Origin: Anopheles merus
Lineage: Eukaryota; Arthropoda; Insecta; Diptera; Culicidae
Assembly (NCBI RefSeq): GCF_017562075.2
Contig: NC_054083.1
Span: 30,351,558-30,415,557, forward strand
Length of the DNA: 64,000 nt
Direction: 5' to 3'
Shown here: in pieces, positions 23,355 through 36,399 of the stretch
Layout: each line of letters begins with the position of its first letter
Position numbering within the stretch: the first letter of the stretch is position 1
Position numbers and translations under genes: made by a program
Notes under the pieces: model-generated
The model's database searches: none
What the model saw: only the letters and a program-made list of their open reading frames with translations
What the model was told of the DNA's origin: nothing

Positions 23355-26300
23355 CTTTGGCGAAGGCGAGATAGGGAGAGAGAGAGAGCAGCGGCATGGC
23401 GACAGTGCGCTTCCCAGACACCGCTAATTAATCGCCGTTAATTTTTCGCACTAATTGCATATATAGACAGATTGAAATTGCATCAGACGGACGACCGACC
23501 GGTCGTACCGGGGAGGACAGTTGGCCGATCGTAGGGAGGCCGCGCCGGGAACAGGGAAAGAAGCCGATCAAGTGTGTGAGTCAGGGATGTTGTGGCGGCA
23601 GTTTAAAGCGTATGATTCAACTTTTTTTTTTTTTTGCTGTTGCGGTTGGGTGCTAACAGACAGCACGAACACGGACCCAGTGACAGCGACAAGCAGCACA
23701 GTGCGGTGAAACGTGGATGTGTTTATTGATGTCGTAGAGTGGAGAAGAATTTGTTATTGTTTGAGATTGATATCCATAACTTCATACTGCAATTTCGTAG
23801 CATTATTGCATTATCTTTGTTTTTAGTTATTTGCGTAGCCCTGTATAGGCTGGTTTGATGTTTCGTGCCGCGATACATAACTTTAAAATGTTTCTACATT
23901 TTATTATGGTAATTTATATTTTACTTGAAATGTATACTTAAGTTTTGTGAGTTACTAGATTAAAGATTCGTAACAAACAAAACTATGCACTGTTGATTTA
24001 TCATGTTTGTTTCAATTTTTTGTTTATAATTATACGCTTGTAACAATAAGTGTTATTTATTTGTAAATATTTAAGCCTTTTTTGAAGTAATTTTACAATT
24101 TATATAGTATCTTTCAAGATTTTCATTCAGTGTATTTGTGTTTTTCTTTCAATTTTAGCAAATCATGCGCTTTTCTCAATTCTTTGCTTAGCGTTTTATT
24201 CTTTTTTCATGTTTGTTTCTTTTATGTCTATTATGCTGTTCATTATAATGTTTTTCTTTTTTAAACTTCATGTTCCTCTTCGTAAACTTATGTATTTCAA
24301 ACCTTAGCTTCACTGTGTATATTTATTTTTACTACTCCTACATCTATCAACCAATGTTCTAGACGAATAAACGTTTATGAAATATACAAATATCGGTTAT
24401 ATCGTAGCTCACGCATAAAACAGACACAAAAACTCTTTTTTTTAAATTACATGTAGTTACTCTTTTCTTCTATCTTTAGTTTAATTGCTCACTGGGGAAG
24501 TGCTAAACAAAACTACAAACACCTCACTGTTCTACTCCCAAACAACCGTCACACAGACGCAAACGCACGCACGCAAATTTCTCAAAGCGTTCCCTCCTCC
24601 CCCGGACGACAGTTTTGCCAAAACAACCCCATCCACCGACCCGAAGCCAACCTAGAACCGAACCTTTAATGACGCACCTCGCTATGCCCCCTCAGTCCCT
24701 GGAGCTTATCGGTGGAGCGTTAAATGTTGAGGCTAGCACCGTAACTCATCCGCCCGTCTCATCTGCTTACGGGCAGCGAGCCTAAACCTTGGGCGAGATA
24801 AACATCAGACACTTTGCCACCCCAAAACCCGCCTGGCGCTTGTCTAACCGATCCTTCACCCTGCTCCCTCCGCCCGCTAAGCCAAACCGCCCGTCACCCG
24901 TGTGTGTGTGTGTGGTGTCGTGCGCGCTACTCAGACTACGACCACTTGTTCTAACGCGGACGCTGCTCGTTGCTGTTTTCTAGTGAAAGAGGGTCACCCA
25001 TTCGAGTCTAGGTCTGCGTCTGGCGTGTTCTTGTCTGGCTTTTTCACCCCTCCTTCACTGGCCCTCTGCCTCACTTTCAGGCGTTACGGGAGCGTTCTCG
25101 ACCACCTCGACTTGTCTGCATGTCTACGGTCGTGTGCAGTCTGGCCCACGGCTCGGTTCGGGTTGGCTGAGTTTAACTGTTTTTCGTTGAAACTCTCCCC
25201 CTTTCGCTCCCTATTCACAGCTTATCCCATCCCCCCTACCACACACACTCAATACTCGTTCAGTTTGCATTGCCAAAGGGGTTTTTTTCTACCAAAGAAC
25301 ACTGTACAAGCCGTGCAAGGAAAGGTGATGAACGGTGACAGTATACCAACGTCGTCGAGTCGAGGGGAGAGAGAGAGAGTATAGAGCATTAAAAACTGAA
25401 CGAACGAAAACGGGGGGGGGGGGATAATACGTTTCCAAGACACACAGGAGGGCAGGAGACACACGCAAACTAATTCACCCAATTATTGTACGGCTACACT
25501 ATGCTGGCATTGGCGGTGAGTAGATGAGTGAGTAGATCTACTACTAGAACGAGCCACAATCGGTCGGCTGCTAAAGAGAGAAGCGCTTAGAGCAGAAGGT
25601 AGGACGAGGTGTCTGCTTCAATATTTGCTCTGTCTTCATCATTTCTCATTTCGTCACCCGTTTTGGGGAGGAGCGAAGGGAGCATAGCAGTGCCTTCGCA
25701 AACCTTCGCATTATCCTTGCGGAGATTTCACCCCTTTCGAGCGTTGCCAAAACCGATGTCCTGTGACCGGTTAAACAGTGGAGACTTCATCGGAACGGTT
25801 GCTGCTTGCGCCTCCGGTTCGTTACTTATTTTCGGTTTGTTGGATGCCTAGATTTGACACCGTGACAATGGCTGTCCTTTTGGCAGCAAATGCTGTGGCC
25901 ATGTGGTCTATCATCGTGGTAGTAGTACGAGAAGGGATTGAGATGACTCATGTCATGACAAGTCTTTGCATACGCTTTATCGTTTATTATTGTAATATTT
26001 AAACACTTGGATAGACTTGGATTTACTTTTATCAGGAAGAGTGCCTTCTACATGTAACACAATTCCTCAGACGCCCTCCATAAGTAGACATTGTCCTTCG
26101 ATGATGTAAATTTGTGAGTGTTTTGTGTAGCTTCGTCTGCTGGAAAAACCTAGGTTGAAGAATCTAACACCAAAATATGTCACCCTTTGCATTAAATCTG
26201 AATTTCTTATCACAATCACAAAGCTTGTCTCAACATTGGTTCCACTCCGCATGCCACCTTAAACCGTGTCCGTTGACGATGCCGTGTCTTCTGTTTAAAA

Positions 26301-29300
26301 AAAAAAAAAAAAACAAAAAAGAGACGAATAACGAACGTCATCCACCGTCCCGTGTCTAGCCGGGCAGGATTTGGATGGCTCATCATCGTGTATGGTTGCA
26401 TTCTCCGCTCCACTCAGCGGGAGGCTTGCAGCGACATCTCACCACCACCACCTTGTCACGAAAATCAAACATTTGCTACCGCCCGCGAGACACAAACGGT
26501 GAGCCAAAGAAAGTCAAACAAACCCGAAACTAAATAAAAGCAGCAGAGCAGAGCGGTACCGAACATCCATGACGTCTAAGCGTTTGCGTTTTTTTTTTCG
26601 CTCCCTCTCCCCCCTCCCCCCCTCCCCCTTCCTATTAGTGTGTTTGAAGGGGTGTCTGCGTGTGTCTATGTGCATGTGCACTTCTAACCACCCTCGGCCG
26701 GTGCAAACAACAACAAAAAAAAAAACTCGCACTCACAGCCTTTACCACTGCTCTCGTGACTACGCAAAAGCAACACTCGACAGTGTCTAGGGCACAGCCC
26801 AGGCACAAAAGGAATTCAAAAACCCAACAATCCGTTTGTCTGCGGTGAAGAACGGTTGAGGTTGCGATTTTTATTTTCGCCTTTTTGGCTTTTTCTATCC
26901 GAATGTTTGGCCACGGCCCGTGAGTAGTTGTGTTGTCATTTGGCTCTGGCTGTCTTCTTCTGCTTTTTCTTTTCGGGTTGAGCCCATTTCAATCCTACCG
27001 GTTCGTTGTTGTTTTTTTTCTTCTTCTGATGTGTGTCCTCAAATACCACACCTACACCCGCCCGTTCGCAAAACCCATCCTTTCCTACCCCCTGGGACCT
27101 GTCTCACGCACGGTTTGGCAGCACAGTTTTAGGCAGATACCACGAAAGCCATGCTCCACACTGCTTCTTCGCTTCGCTTCCTTGCCAGCATAAATATAGC
27201 GACCACTCCTGCTCTCCATAACACCCTGTTTCCCTCTCTTTGTGGAGCTGTTTGGGTTCGGTTTCGGTTTGTGACACACAAAAATATGCCATCACTCGGC
27301 ACAGCACTTCCCTGTTCTTTTTTTCGGATTGGAAAGAAAACACCAACCCAAAACAACCAAGGTTCGCAAACCCAACCAAAAAACGATAAATATACGAGCA
27401 AATATTTTTCAATGTCACACCGCAGCCCTGCCCTGTATCGTCAGCCAACATAACGCCATTGTTGTCACCGTGTCCTTCCCTGCGCGGTGACGGTGACGAT
27501 GGAGATTAGTGCTCAACCCGGGGCTACTCCAAAGACTCCCGCAAAAAAGCCTTTTGCTCAAGTGGATAAAGTCGTTTTCGGTCGGAGTCGGTCCGTGAGG
27601 CTCAGGAAGGAATTGAATATAGATCCTCAAGTGCGGTCACGGTGAAGATTACAGGGCGCTGGCGTTTTTTTTTTTTAAGATTGAAACGGTTTTCAACTCA
27701 CATTTAAGTAAGTCTCAATTACGATACTAACTTCGGAGCAGTGGCCCATACTCAACTGTAAACTTCCAGACAGCAAACACGTGCTTTCGTGTCTGTGCGG
27801 AAATGGGTTTACGCTACTTCCGGGAAGGATTCTCCCTTTTCCGTCCCTTGTTGCTTGCGTCCTCGAAGGGAAAACTGTGAAGTGTAGCACAGGGTGCCAT
27901 TTTCCCAGGCTGCACCTTCCAGGCCTGTGAACCGGCATCTGCACTTGTGCCCTTTGCGGTCAAGGGCAGGGACAGCGAAATCGATTTCCTGGAATTGCTA
28001 GACGAAGCAGTTCAAATGGAGTGTTTTTTTCTCCTGACGGGGTTACCCTTAAACTTGTTCGTCTTGTTTTGTTATGTTTTTGATTAAATGTTATTCTCAT
28101 TCTGTGTCATATTCAAGCAAAGATGTTTATTTTAATAATATCCATTTTTGGGTAACTCTGTAACACACGTGTAACAAATAACTAAATAACATTAAAAAAG
28201 CAAAAACTATTACAAAAATATTTTATTTACTTTGATACTTCAGTCCATTAACCGGTTCTAAAGAAGAATGAAGGTTTGTTTTTTATTCTTCAGAGAAACA
28301 AATTGTATGTTCTTGATATCATTCACAAGATCTCACTTTAGCTGCCGTTTTCACTACAAGCAGAGCCATTCCACGTATCTTATATTTGTTTTAAACTAAA
28401 TGGAACCTATTCACAGCACCAATTTCTCGAGAAAAACAGCAAACCATCCTTCTGATCCTAACTTCTCCACTATCAAATGGAGACATCTATCCGTCTGCTC
28501 CATCCCAGCGCACAACGCTACTGCTAGACACTAGCACCACCTACCACCCGGCTTAACGGGCAAAACCCACCTGCCGAGGGTTGGGGCATCGTTTAATAAC
28601 AACTTAACCATTATGCTAACCCAGCCCCAGACAGGTGACCGACTTGACCGGTGTTCGGGAAAGTTTTATCGTTAGTGTCGTCTCGCGCACTCGGTCTTCG
28701 GCAGTTTGGCTGATTTCACCCATCATCACCATCATTGGCCGCGAAGCCCTACGACATTAGCACGTCGTGGGTTTCGTGGCCGGTACATGATGACCCTGAG
28801 CGTGATGACAGACGAACACGCCGTTTCGGCTGTCTGTGCTTGCGCTTGTGTGTCGACAAAGCGACAAACAGGTGTGTCGCTGTATGAAAGTGCCAAAAAG
28901 ATATTCTAACCATCGTTGGCAACAAAAACATTGTAAGAATATACTTTTAAAAAAACGAACCGATCGTTTGAAATGTGTTCCTATGCTTAGGAATGGAAAT
29001 TGAAGATAAGAGGTACATTCAGCACGCTTTCTGATAAAATGAAACGATGAGCCGTTTTTATTTAATACACTCTTTTCCTACCAGGTTTAAGTATCAATTT
29101 GGCAAGCCGAAAGTTAATTTAATATGTTTAACAAATCAAAACAAATTGTAGTTGAATTGCCGTAGCTAGCCCTCAAACGGTAGCCATTTCACTGCCCCAA
29201 AAAATGAAACCCAGCGGGACAGCAGCGGCTCTTTTGGCTGCCCCGAAATCCTTTTCGCCTTTTCGTGGTACCGCTCTGCGATCGTATGTCACAAGCTCAC

Positions 29301-30149
29301 AAGGCCCTCTGTACGGCGACCGATACGTGACATCCATTAGAAAAGCAAAGCATCGTGCCGAAGAGTGCCACGTGGTGCGATGCTGCAAAGCCAAACCAGT
29401 TTCCGGTGTAAGGGAAGATTTCGTGACTGTGAAAACAACATCCTAATCAAATGCTTTGGGCAACATACTTGTTTTTTTTTATTTGGGGAAGGGAACAGGT
29501 TTGGCCTCTTGCTACTGGTGTTACTGGTGGATGCTTTTATTGATTTTGGTGTTTTTTTTTACTTTTCACGAGAAAAGGGTTTTTAGCTTTCTTTATTTTT
29601 TATGTATTTTAATTTAAATTATAAAAAAAGATAAATGCGTCAAGGTTGAAACGTCCACGAATATAGGATTAACCCAACTCTTCTAAACGCCAATCGAACA
29701 GGACAATTGAAAGAATCCAACCATTAAAAATTCATACAACTCACTGTCATCATTAATCAAACGTAATAGTAAGAAACACACACACACACACACTGGCTGC
29801 AATCATCAACAAATCACTGCTCAGTCATATCAACCGTGCGCGGCGTAACGGCAGGCCGATTCATTACCTAATTGAAGGTTCATTTACAACGGCGGGAACG
29901 AATCGTTTGCAAACGTCACCTAGGGTTTCATCATCATCCGGTGTGTGTATGTGTGTGTGTTTGCCGACAGCCATCAGTTTGGCGTGTCGTGAAAAGAGGG
30001 GTAGCAAAGCAGCGCCGAAACCGTCAGCGAAACCTTGATGTCATCAAACTTTATGACGATCCTGAAGGATGGGGGACAGACTCACGATTCTGTCGGCTGG
30101 AAACAATCTACAAAGCGTTCTTTGGGATCGACCAGAAACCAGGGTGAAT

Positions 30150-30155
<6 letters not shown>

Positions 30156-30192
<37 letters not shown>
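30156..30192 (+). repeat. (GA)n microsatellite
   Basis: About 18 GA units. It generates spurious Ser-Leu frames on the minus strand. Confidence 0.95.
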
Positions 30193-30196
<4 letters not shown>

Positions 30197-30334
30197 ATGA
30201 AAAAATGGACGCGTATGACAAGTCATCAAAATGCTTGCCACCATCTCCGCGCAGGACGCACTGCCACGTCCACGTGTGCAGTGGTTGTTTTCCACGTGTT
30301 TTCAACGGCTAAAAACGAGCGCGTGCATTAGTCC

Positions 30335-30336
<2 letters not shown>

Positions 30337-30399
<63 letters not shown>
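30337..30399 (+). repeat. (GT)n microsatellite
   Basis: About 31 uninterrupted GT units, read as Cys-Val on this strand and Thr-His on the other. Confidence 0.97.
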
Positions 30400-30400
<1 letters not shown>

Positions 30401-31392
30401 CGTTTGTGCTCGCAGCTAACCCCTTTTTTGATAGGATTATCCTCGAGCTCGCCCTGTTCGCCACTGCCACCAGACGGGCTTGAAATGATTCACGGCCTAC
30501 GGCGGGTTCCCCGTACGCTGACAGACACGTGATGGAAGGCTCCTTGTCGCTAGCGCCCGGGCCTAGGGGTGGTTCCGCAGGCTGGCTGATTTTCGGTGTG
30601 GTGTGATCGTGCGAGACTGATACCGCCCGGCCAGCCAGACAGCAGACCCACCCTGGCAGGCTGCTGGAGTGCGACGGAGGCTCGAGGGGGAACCCTTGCG
30701 CTTGTGTTGCTGAAGTAATAAAATAATATTCATAACACACGTCTAGTCAACCGCATCCCGTTTATGTTGTAGCTTGCCGGTCGGTGCTGCGTTTTTTTTT
30801 TTTTTTCATTACGTTCAACAGGGTGGAAGTTTATGTTTTACGGTACAAATATATGTATATATACAGCAGTTCGTCGCCTAATGGGGTTGAGGTTTAGTGT
30901 CGGTTGTCTGTCTTTGATCGCTTTATTACTGGCCGTTAAACGCAATCAATTGATTATTTCGTTGAACGTTTTGATTCACTGTGAGCTCTAATGCACCGAA
31001 ACTGTTGCGTTGGAGAAGACGTTTGTAATCAACTGATCTATATTGTGTGAAGATTACAGCTAACTTTGCAATAAAAAAAATAGGTTGGAGCTTTAAACGC
31101 ACTACAAAACTGTTAAAAATAAATCTAAAACATCAAGAAAGGTGGCATGCTTACTTTTGGGAGCTACTCGTGATTGCAATCTTCGGGAAATAAATCAATT
31201 TATTGTATCCAATAACTCTGATACATTGTCCATCTCTAATTAGCATTAACAATGCAAAGGCTAAATGAGCATTGATAATTCTCCCAGTTGGTTTTTATAT
31301 GAAGATTGACACTTGTTGTTTGATTTTTATTTCAACACTCTATAGAGAACCCAGCCAAACTAGTCAATAGATGTTATCGTAAACAAAATCTA

Positions 31393-31427
31393 TATAAAAC
31401 GCAGATTGGTGGCATGGCTTTGTCAGA
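31393..31427 (+). promoter_or_regulatory. Possible TATA plus initiator core promoter
   Basis: TATAAAAC at 31393-31400 is followed 32 bases later by TCAGAA (A at 31425), close to the insect initiator TCA(G/T)T(C/T). The spacing is right for a TATA/Inr promoter. No DPE-like motif and no coding frame follow, and the surroundings are AT-rich, so a chance match is quite possible. Confidence 0.2.
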
Positions 31428-32458
31428 AATCACGTCAATGGTCGTAAAATTACTTAGCTGCATAGATGTTGGCTGTTTTACCTTCACATATTTCATATCA
31501 TATTCAAATATTTAATGATTGATTTTACTACTCCTGGATAAAAAAAATCATTTTCTAAAATTTTGCATGAAAAATCGAAACCTCGAATTGCCTACAACGT
31601 CAAAAGAAAAAAAATTTTGCTAATTTTTAATGTTTTTGAAAATTCTTTGCTTTGAAAGTTTTAGGCGAACATTTTACAAATTGTTTCAAATTTTACAAAA
31701 AAAAAATCTTTTTTTTTGCAAATTTATTCAAAAATCAAAGGTAATGCGTTAAAAGCAAAATAAACTTTCAAGTTGAAGTTTTTGGTGAAAAATGGTAAAC
31801 AATTTCAATAGATACAAATTTGAATAGCTCCAATTGTAATTAACAGAAAAAAAATGTTGAAAGTGTTGAAATTAAAGAAAATTCAATGTCTAGTATTTTA
31901 AAAACTCGCAGATTTTACTTCATATTCTCAAATTGTTCAAATATATTTGAGCCTCATAGATTCGATCCTATCATTGATTGACTGTTGAATGATTGAATGC
32001 TTCTACCCAAGCAATTGTTCTCAAACTTTCTCCAAATCTAGATCGTTTAAAGGTAGAATTTTGGTTTGTTTCGCAAGTAAACCGAGTTCTGGCAATAGTG
32101 GAGCAATAGCACTACCAACAATAACATCAACACTTAAACTAAACAACAAATTCCCCGTACGCTCTGCCGTCCAATTGCTGCCACCGATATTGATTGCATT
32201 CGGAAAAGCTCCCCCCCCCCCTATTCCTGCTTGGCGCATACACATTCCGGCAGCTCGTCGATCACTTCGGCCGCGAGCTTAGGGTGCCAACTTACATTTC
32301 ACGGGCGTCGGCACGATTTACGATTACGACGATGTGGGCTGTGAGAATTGACTGGTTGAGAACTCCCCATCGCATCGCACGGTTGTTCTCTAGTCGCGGT
32401 GCATGTGCTTTAGCTGTCGATCGACAGTAAAGTTTGGCAATTCTTTTTCTTCGCTTCG

Positions 32459-32478
32459 CCCCCCCCCCCCCCCCCCCC
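32459..32478 (+). repeat. Poly-C tract
   Basis: About 20 consecutive C residues. The length is uncertain in any assembly. Confidence 0.9.
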
Positions 32479-34149
32479 AAAGGATGGTTCCCCAGAAAGC
32501 TTCCCCTGCTGTGAGGGATTAGTCTTTGTTTGCCTACCGTTCCCAAGTCGTACCAGAGGTGAGTGAAACCCATTTGCTCGACGTTTGTCAGTGCCATCGA
32601 ACAACGCCTCAACGTCTCAGATTGATTGCCACCATAAAAAACACACACACACATACGTGAAATTGGAACCGTCCGTTCGTTGGGTAGAATCGGTGGTTGT
32701 TTTTATTTTTCCCCTTTCCCCGACCCGCAAACGCGAAGGTGAAAATTCATCGTCTTCTGGCACGGAAAGAGTAATGGTATTGATGCAAACATCAACCACA
32801 CAACAACAACAGCAACAACAACACGATTCTGTGACAAGCGGGGTGCCGATTTGAGTGGCAAACAGAATTGCGTTTCGAGTGTCGTATTTTTGTGCTGCTA
32901 CTACTCCATGACTTCTGACGAAGTGGTCCGATTGAGCTGGTGGTTATTGTTGCGTCTAACTTTTTATGCGCACATTCCACGTATCCAGCGGACGGCTGTG
33001 CACATGCTGTGAACGGTTCCATTTTGTAACAACGACGAACAATCGACGCATGGAAAATTCGCATCGTAAAAATATTATTGCCAACAGCGATAAACGAGAA
33101 CTGGCTGGCTGTGCTACAGGCTGCATCAAATGCACTCGTTTGTTGTTGTTTAATAAAACATGTTTTTGTTTCTTTCAAATTGGCCTATTTCATGGAGAAA
33201 ATAATAAACTGTCAGATATAAGCGTTTGTTGCAATAAAAATGAGCACAGACCTAAAAATTAATGACCTAAAATTTAATAAAATCGATCGGAGAGAATTGA
33301 GCTACACGCAAACAAGAGATGTTATCAAACGTGTTTATATGACGTTTAAATGAATTTCATATATCATTGGTAAGACACAACCTTATCATATCTTATCAAA
33401 TCTTATTAAAATAGTAAAATGCTATATGCTATATTATTTGAATTGTTTTGCTTAATAAGTAAAAATTAGGCTTCTTCTGTAACAACAATTTTTTCTCGCA
33501 AGACACATTCCCCCAAAGGTAAGCTCAAGAGCGAAGTGATACTGATAGCGAAGCCTTCCAGCCCTCGCCAAGGCAATCTGCTAAGTCTGCTCGCACACAC
33601 CACGCATCGCGACGGAATATTTCCACAAACACTTCCCGGTTGCATTATCCTTCTGCCCAGCTGCGGATGCCAGGGATGCCATGACGGTTAGCAGGGGAAA
33701 GGGATGCCAGCTTTTGCGCCAGACATTCACGTCCACGAATTCCGTGCGTCGGAACGGTTAAGCCTTTTAGGCAGAAAAATATATTGCCCAAGCCCTTACC
33801 GGTCTCCGGACACGCAGCAGCCCACAACCCCCCTCAATGGCGAACGTGCCCCGGTGCGATGCGAATCGTGGCCATGGTATCGAGGTACTTTGCACAAACG
33901 AAAGCAAGCGAGAAAAAAAAACGCACACACACCCAAGGCAAATAAATAACATCATTACCGTCTGGGCTCTCTGGTCTCTTGGTCTGCAGCATCACCGGGA
34001 GACACTGGTACACAGGTATCAGGTAGAACGCACTTGGCCAACAGCAAAAAAAAAAAAAACATACACACACACACAGCGTACACCAAACCGGCGTAAGCAA
34101 CGAACGTTCAAGTGCGTTTAATATTTCTTCTTGAGGGTGGGTCACGCAC

Positions 34150-34197
34150 CCCCTCGTCCGGATCGCAGTACATCCGTAGCTCCTTTTTGCGCTCAGG
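34150..34197 (-). CDS. Candidate 48-nt microexon
   Basis: On the minus strand a pyrimidine-rich acceptor (TTATCGTTCCTTCCAG) is followed by exactly 48 nt encoding PERKKELRMYCDPDEG, then GTGCGTGA, an acceptable donor. Length divisible by three with an open frame fits a cassette microexon. The peptide is highly charged and resembles no family I can name. The frame also runs on past the donor, so the exon limits depend on the splice sites alone. Short motifs of this kind occur by chance, so confidence is low. Confidence 0.22.
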
Positions 34198-35454
34198 CTG
34201 GAAGGAACGATAAGGATGAACCTGCGCAAGACGATACAGTAATAACCGTTGCCGAAACGTAATCCGGTCTGCGTGGAAATGAAGGGCAAAAAGCACAGTG
34301 CACAAACTGCACACCGGTCGAATAGACACGATTCGCAATCTTGCCGGTTTGTGAGCCCATTTGGCTAAGCCTTGTGTCTGGTGGTAATATATAGCTTGGA
34401 GTGTATCTGTACTTGTTCGATTTTTGTGGGATTTTTTTTTCCAATACACTGTTCAGTTTTTCAAGCTGTTTTTGTTGTGGAACGTTAAATAAACATGTAC
34501 AATTTTCATTTTGTATTTGGAAAATTCTGAAAAAAATCTACTAATAATTTCAGATCATAACCTATTGCTTGAGTTGAAAAACCCTGTAAAATGCCATTTA
34601 TTTTCTCAAGACACGTGAAAAATCGTGTAGAAATTATGACAAATTTGCCAGGAATTTGAGCAGACTTGTGATTACGTTGATGCTACGCGCTTAGCTGGTT
34701 TCAATAGTTTTAAGAACTCAATGATACAAACTCTTGTTGGCTATGAAATATTTTACAATATCCAAATAAACTTAATACAGCATTTAAAATAGTCTTTAAT
34801 ATTGAGATTTGAAACATTGATACATTTTTAAAGAGTTTCACGATATGCAAAAGGACGTCAAATCTCACATAGGTCTCTATGAAAAGTTTCAAAATCGGCA
34901 TATCAATGATAATAATAACGTAACAATGAATTATGGGACACACATCCATAAAAATGAAACGAGTGTTAAATAAATTACAAATTTGACTCACAAGTTGGAA
35001 ATTTATGCCTTTGAAGCAAAAATTTTAACCAGCTGTTTACCATAAATTGATAACTTAGAGTAAAAGGTACAGCAACGACTGCATTAGCAACTCTTTTTTA
35101 TCTTGAATTTAAATTTTATTCACTTATAATAATCAATGCAGCCCCCGATGTCGATATTTAGAAATTATCAATTGATTATTCAAAAATCGTGAAAACCCCA
35201 AATTTGATGTACTGAGGAACGCATTTACTAATCATATCTCAAAAATTGTTGAGGATTGTTTCATTAAATCGCATTTTTTGCAATGATTTTTGTATGTCGC
35301 TTTTAAACATCGCTAGGCAAACGATAGCTAGGCATGAGAAGTTTATTTTTTTCATCAAACTCCCTGGGAAACTCTCTATCTTCCCGTTCAACACACTGCC
35401 TCACTAGACGGCGTTCGTTCCGTGCAACCCGCCAAAGTCAATCTTTCCCCCGCC

Positions 35455-35462
35455 TATAAAAG
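35455..35462 (+). promoter_or_regulatory. Possible TATA box
   Basis: TATAAAAG sits at the edge of a GC-rich island directly after an AT-rich kilobase. A transcription start would be expected near 35485. No convincing initiator, start codon or splice donor could be assigned downstream. Noted because the match is exact and the local composition is not AT-rich. Confidence 0.25.
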
Positions 35463-36344
35463 CTTCGCAATGGCGTGCAAGAATGCAACGACCAGACGGC
35501 AGACAACAATTGCAACACGACGGATGATGCGTCGCTCACGCAGTGCATGCATATACACACACACACACATACACATTCAAACCCGTGCAGACAAATCGAG
35601 TGAAAACCCGCCGTCCGACCGACCGACCGGACGGACGGACGTGCAATCGACAGCGAGCCCTCGATTTCGCTAATCGTCTGGCCCCAACGCAATCGCCGAC
35701 GCTGTGTTATGTCTAGCCCGGTTCGAGCCGGCAACTAAGCGCAACCGAAGCGGCAAGTGCAGTTGCTGGCAAGTGTTGTTTGCCCTGCGTGCTATGTAGC
35801 ACCGGTTCTCACGCAGCCCCACCGGGGGGAAGTTCTCGAACCCGGCAGCTGGGAGGCTTCTACTGGTCGTGTGTGAGGCTTTTTTTTGGTGTGTGTTGTG
35901 AGCTGATTGTTAGATAGGCGGTTCCCATTATTCATCGATATGTCTGGCCGCAAAAGAACTCTAATAAGCTGGTCTGCAGTTAGCGTGGTTGTAGGAGAAG
36001 GAAACTGTTGCTTATGAGGAAGTAAATTCGGTACTGTAGCCTTCAATTACTGCAATGAAATGATGAAAAAACGCGCGCTATTGCTACCAATATGATGTTT
36101 AAATTCGTGAAGATGTTATTCCATATCTTTTTTAATGATTTCCATCACCAAACGAACACACCCAGACTGATTGCAAAAACAAACAAGAACATTCATGCAC
36201 TACAACTGCCGTACACGTGCATCGGCTCAATGTCGTGACGATACTGCAGACCGCAACCGTTGCCAAACGTCGTCCTGTTTTGGGCACATGCCTTCCTTCC
36301 TGTTCTATGCCCGTCTTAAACTTGTATCGAGCGATCAATCAACC

Positions 36345-36345
<1 letters not shown>

Positions 36346-36396
<51 letters not shown>
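36346..36396 (+). repeat. (GT)n microsatellite
   Basis: About 25 uninterrupted GT units. Confidence 0.96.

Positions 36397-36399
<3 letters not shown>

Larger units (their letters stand above)
23355..34149. other. Long non-coding stretch with AT-rich blocks and microsatellites
   Basis: No recognisable gene in about 10.8 kb. AT-rich and nearly stop-saturated at 23.75-24.5, 28.05-28.45 and 31.05-32.0 kb. GC-richer at 24.55-27.5, 30.2-30.7 and 32.2-32.5 kb. Simple sequence: G run at 25412-25423, A run near 26300, AC near 29778, GA at 30156-30192, GT at 30337-30399, C runs at 32211-32221 and 32459-32478. Frames of 90-140 codons here either cross these repeats or overlap on both strands. A TATA/Inr-like pair is noted separately at 31393-31427. 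Confidence 0.55.
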
